Below, piece after piece: positions 28,933 to 31,756 of a stretch of DNA of 31,756 bases; positions within the stretch are counted from its first letter, which is position 1, and the number at the start of each line of letters is the position of its first letter. The stretch lies in NCBI GenBank assembly GCA_964507185.1, contig CAZDOY010000033.1:1-31756 (forward strand), read 5' to 3'. This stretch comes from CAVRTJ01 sp964507185 (GTDB lineage: Bacteria > Acidobacteriota > UBA4820 > DSQY01). Under the pieces are notes generated by a model, which saw only the letters and a list, made by a program, of their open reading frames with translations, had not been told where the DNA came from and did not search any database. Both the position numbers and the translations under genes were made by a program.

Positions 28933-29358
28933 TTAGTCCACGACGTCCAGGCCCATGCTCCGGGCCGAGCCGGCGATGATCAGCATCGCGCCTTCAAGCG
29001 ACTTGGTATTGAGGTCAGGCATCTTGGTCCTGGCTATCTCCTCAATCTGCTTCCTGGTGACGCGCCCGACCTTGTTCTTGTTGGGTTCGCCGGATCCCTT
29101 CGCCAACCCTGCGGCCTTCTTGAGCAGGTCCGACGCCGGCGGGGTCTTCGTGATGAAGCTGAACGACCGGTCGGCGTAAACCGTGATGACCACGGGGATG
29201 ATGAACCCCTCCTGTCCTTTAGTCTTGGCGTTAAAATCCTTGCAAAACTGCATGATGTTCACGCCATGCTGGCCGAGAGCCGGGCCCACCGGAGGAGCCG
29301 GATTGGCGTTCCCAGCAGGAATCTGCAGCTTGATTTCTCCGATGACTTTCTTTGCCAT
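28933..29358 (-). CDS. rplK: 50S ribosomal protein L11
   Basis: 141 residues, standard. It binds the GTPase-associated region of 23S rRNA and is the thiostrepton target region. The N-terminal domain has IKLQIPAGNANPAPPVGPALGQHGVNIMQFCKDFN, with the proline-rich hinge that moves on factor binding. The C-terminal RNA-binding domain holds SGEPNKNKVGRVTRKQIEEIA and the signature SLEGAMLIIAGSARSMGL. ATG 29358 has GGGAGA nine bases upstream. It lies 61 bases after nusG. Confidence 0.98.
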   Translation of the reverse strand: MAKKVIGEIKLQIPAGNANPAPPVGPALGQHGVNIMQFCKDFNAKTKGQEGFIIPVVITVYADRSFSFITKTPPASDLLKKAAGLAKGSGEPNKNKVGRVTRKQIEEIARTKMPDLNTKSLEGAMLIIAGSARSMGLDVVD

Positions 29359-29419
29359 GGCGGGAATTCTCCCTCAAACAACCTGCGAAAAGACTCATCG
29401 TCATCCAACGCTGGACGGC

Positions 29420-29956
29420 CTAGAGTTTTTCCACCTGTAGAAAATTCAGCTCCACCGGGGTGGAGCGTCCGAATATGGTAACCAGAACGGTCAGCGTGGA
29501 GTGGTCGGCATTGACCTGGTCCACGACCCCCTGGAAAGATGCGAAGGGTCCTTCGATAATTTTCACCTTTTCGCCGGCCTCGAAGGTGTACTTCGGCTTG
29601 GGCGCCTCGGTGGCCTTTGTCATGTGCCCGAGCACGCGGTCCATCTCTTCCGCGCTGAGGGCTTCGGAGCTCACGAACCCGGTCACTTTCGGCGTGTTGA
29701 CCACCACCTGCCGCGTCTCGTCGTTCATGAGCATCTGCACAAGAACGTATCCCGGGAAGAACTTCTTGGTGGAGACGTGCTTCTTTCCGTTGCGGACCTC
29801 CACCACGTTCTCCGTCGGTATCATGACCTCGCCGAAGTACTCCGTCAGCCCGAAGGCTTCGATGCGGTTCAGGAGGCTCTCCCGGACCCTGTTTTCAAAG
29901 CCCGAGTAGGTATGGATGATGTACCACTGCTTTTCGGGGATAGTGTTTTCGCTCAA
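29420..29956 (-). CDS. nusG: Transcription termination/antitermination factor NusG
   Basis: 178 residues. The N-terminal NGN domain (KQWYIIHTYSGFENRVRESL, then IPTENVVEVRNGKKHVSTKKFFPGYVLVQM) binds the RNA polymerase clamp. The C-terminal KOW domain (about 125-178, FEAGEKVKIIEGPFASFQGVVDQV) contacts Rho, NusE or ribosomal partners. The length matches E. coli NusG, with no insertion. The start is TTG 29956, overlapping the secE stop (TTGA), with no clear ribosome-binding site, so it is probably translated by coupling to secE. Given the modified RNA polymerase encoded nearby, NusG itself looks ordinary. Confidence 0.97.
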   Translation of the reverse strand: MSENTIPEKQWYIIHTYSGFENRVRESLLNRIEAFGLTEYFGEVMIPTENVVEVRNGKKHVSTKKFFPGYVLVQMLMNDETRQVVVNTPKVTGFVSSEALSAEEMDRVLGHMTKATEAPKPKYTFEAGEKVKIIEGPFASFQGVVDQVNADHSTLTVLVTIFGRSTPVELNFLQVEKL

Positions 29957-30162
29957 TGGAACACCGCAAACAGTTTGTTAAGGGCCGAGAACACGACCTG
30001 GTCGACCAGCCACAGGTAAACGCCGAAGATCACAACCACGATGATGACCACCAGCGTCGTGTTGACCACCTCATTGCGATTTGGGAAGGAGGTCTTCTTA
30101 ACCTCCATCCGCACATCCTTAAGAAAAGCGGGAAACCGTCTAAACCATTCCACTAATTTCAC
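29953..30162 (-). CDS. secE: Preprotein translocase subunit SecE
   Basis: 69 residues, the short single-span form of SecE that clamps SecY. The cytoplasmic amphipathic part (FLKDVRMEVKKTSFPNRNEVVNTT) contains the conserved V-x-WP/FPNRNE-like signature. One transmembrane helix follows at about 36-57 (LVVIIVVVIFGVYLWLV). The start is GTG 30162, with GAGAGG six bases upstream. The stop overlaps the nusG start. It lies 28 bases after the encoded CCA end of tRNA-Trp. Confidence 0.95.
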   Translation of the reverse strand: MKLVEWFRRFPAFLKDVRMEVKKTSFPNRNEVVNTTLVVIIVVVIFGVYLWLVDQVVFSALNKLFAVFH

Positions 30163-30190
30163 TTAGCGCCTCTCTGGATGATTAGTAAGG

Positions 30191-30267
30191 TGGCAGGCCA
30201 GGAGGGATTCGAACCCCCAACATCCGGTTTTGGAGACCGGCGCTCTACCAGTTGGAGCTACTGGCCT
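30191..30267 (-). tRNA. trnW: tRNA-Trp (anticodon CCA)
   Basis: A 77-base cloverleaf with acceptor AGGCCAG/CTGGCCT, discriminator G and an encoded 3' CCA. The D arm is GCTC/GAGC. The anticodon stem CCGGT/ACCGG holds the loop CTCCAAA, reading UGG. The T stem is GGGGG/CCCTC with one G-T wobble around TTCGAAT. It sits inside the protein operon, eight bases after rpmG and 28 before secE, so it must be cut from a polycistronic transcript. Confidence 0.97.
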
Positions 30268-30275
30268 GCATATAC

Positions 30276-30425
30276 CTACTTCACCTCTTTATGAATCTGG
30301 TGCGACCGGCAGAAGGGGCAGTACTTCTTCACTTCCAGCTTCCCCTGCTGCTTCTTCTTATTCTTCGTCGTCGTGTAGTTCCGCCGCTTGCAGGCGGTAC
30401 ACTGGAGATGGATGATGTCACGCAT
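30276..30425 (-). CDS. rpmG: 50S ribosomal protein L33
   Basis: 49 residues, reading MRDIIHLQCTACKRRNYTTT and ending HQIHKEVK. Two cysteine pairs, Cys9/Cys12 and Cys36/Cys39, form the zinc ribbon, so this is the zinc-containing (C+) type of L33. NYTTTKNKK is the conserved core. ATG 30425 starts three bases after the tuf stop, and its GGAG ribosome-binding site lies within the last tuf codons. Order tuf-rpmG-tRNA-Trp-secE-nusG is common in bacteria. Confidence 0.97.
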   Translation of the reverse strand: MRDIIHLQCTACKRRNYTTTKNKKKQQGKLEVKKYCPFCRSHQIHKEVK

Positions 30426-30428
30426 GGC

Positions 30429-31628
<1,200 letters not shown>

Positions 31629-31684
31629 CGTTACGACCCCTTCGCTGAACAAGCCTTTCCGAGGCTCGATTACCCGGGAGAAAA

Positions 31685-31756
<72 letters not shown>

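Overview
The window is high-GC DNA from a Gram-negative bacterium. It encodes a Pal lipoprotein with its CpoB/YbgF partner, a TolC-type outer-membrane channel and several lipobox or signal-peptide proteins. The ribosomal/RNA polymerase locus has extra cysteine-rich segments in RpoB, RpoC and EF-Tu. From memory, the overall character of RpoB (a Cys-rich N-terminal insert, DIKEEEV context) resembles Acidobacteriota or a neighbouring phylum. This placement is an inference and was not checked against any database.

Layout. 1-5836: an SDR oxidoreductase and an exported bleomycin-hydrolase-like C1 peptidase (both minus), a divergent secreted dipeptidyl-peptidase IV (plus), and a convergent thiD (minus). 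5837-9790: an EamA-family exporter, a KamA-family radical SAM/PLP aminomutase, then pal and cpoB/ybgF behind a near-consensus sigma-70 promoter, ending in a strong intrinsic terminator. 9936-17942: a colinear cluster of ECF sigma factor, zinc-binding anti-sigma factor, Spy/CnrX-like periplasmic protein, TolC channel, lipoprotein adaptor, LolD/MacB-type ATPase, two different MacB-type permeases and a secreted protein of unknown function. It looks like a self-regulated tripartite ABC efflux or envelope-stress system. 18136-31756, all minus: in transcription order tRNA-Thr, tuf, rpmG, tRNA-Trp, secE, nusG, rplK, rplA, rplJ, rplL, rpoB, rpoC and a terminator.

The core operon is conventional in order but has unusual details. 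RpoB, RpoC and EF-Tu each carry additional CxxC/CxC clusters. There is almost no space between rplA and rplJ for the usual L10 autoregulatory leader. A strong hairpin lies between rplL and rpoB. Several genes start with TTG or GTG. The accessory candidate most worth attention is the 9936-17942 cluster. It combines Cnr-like regulatory logic (sigma, anti-sigma, periplasmic sensor) with a MacAB-TolC-like ABC pump, and a 30-codon ORF with its own good ribosome-binding site bridges the ATPase and first permease genes. No CRISPR array, insertion sequence, prophage or rRNA gene was seen.
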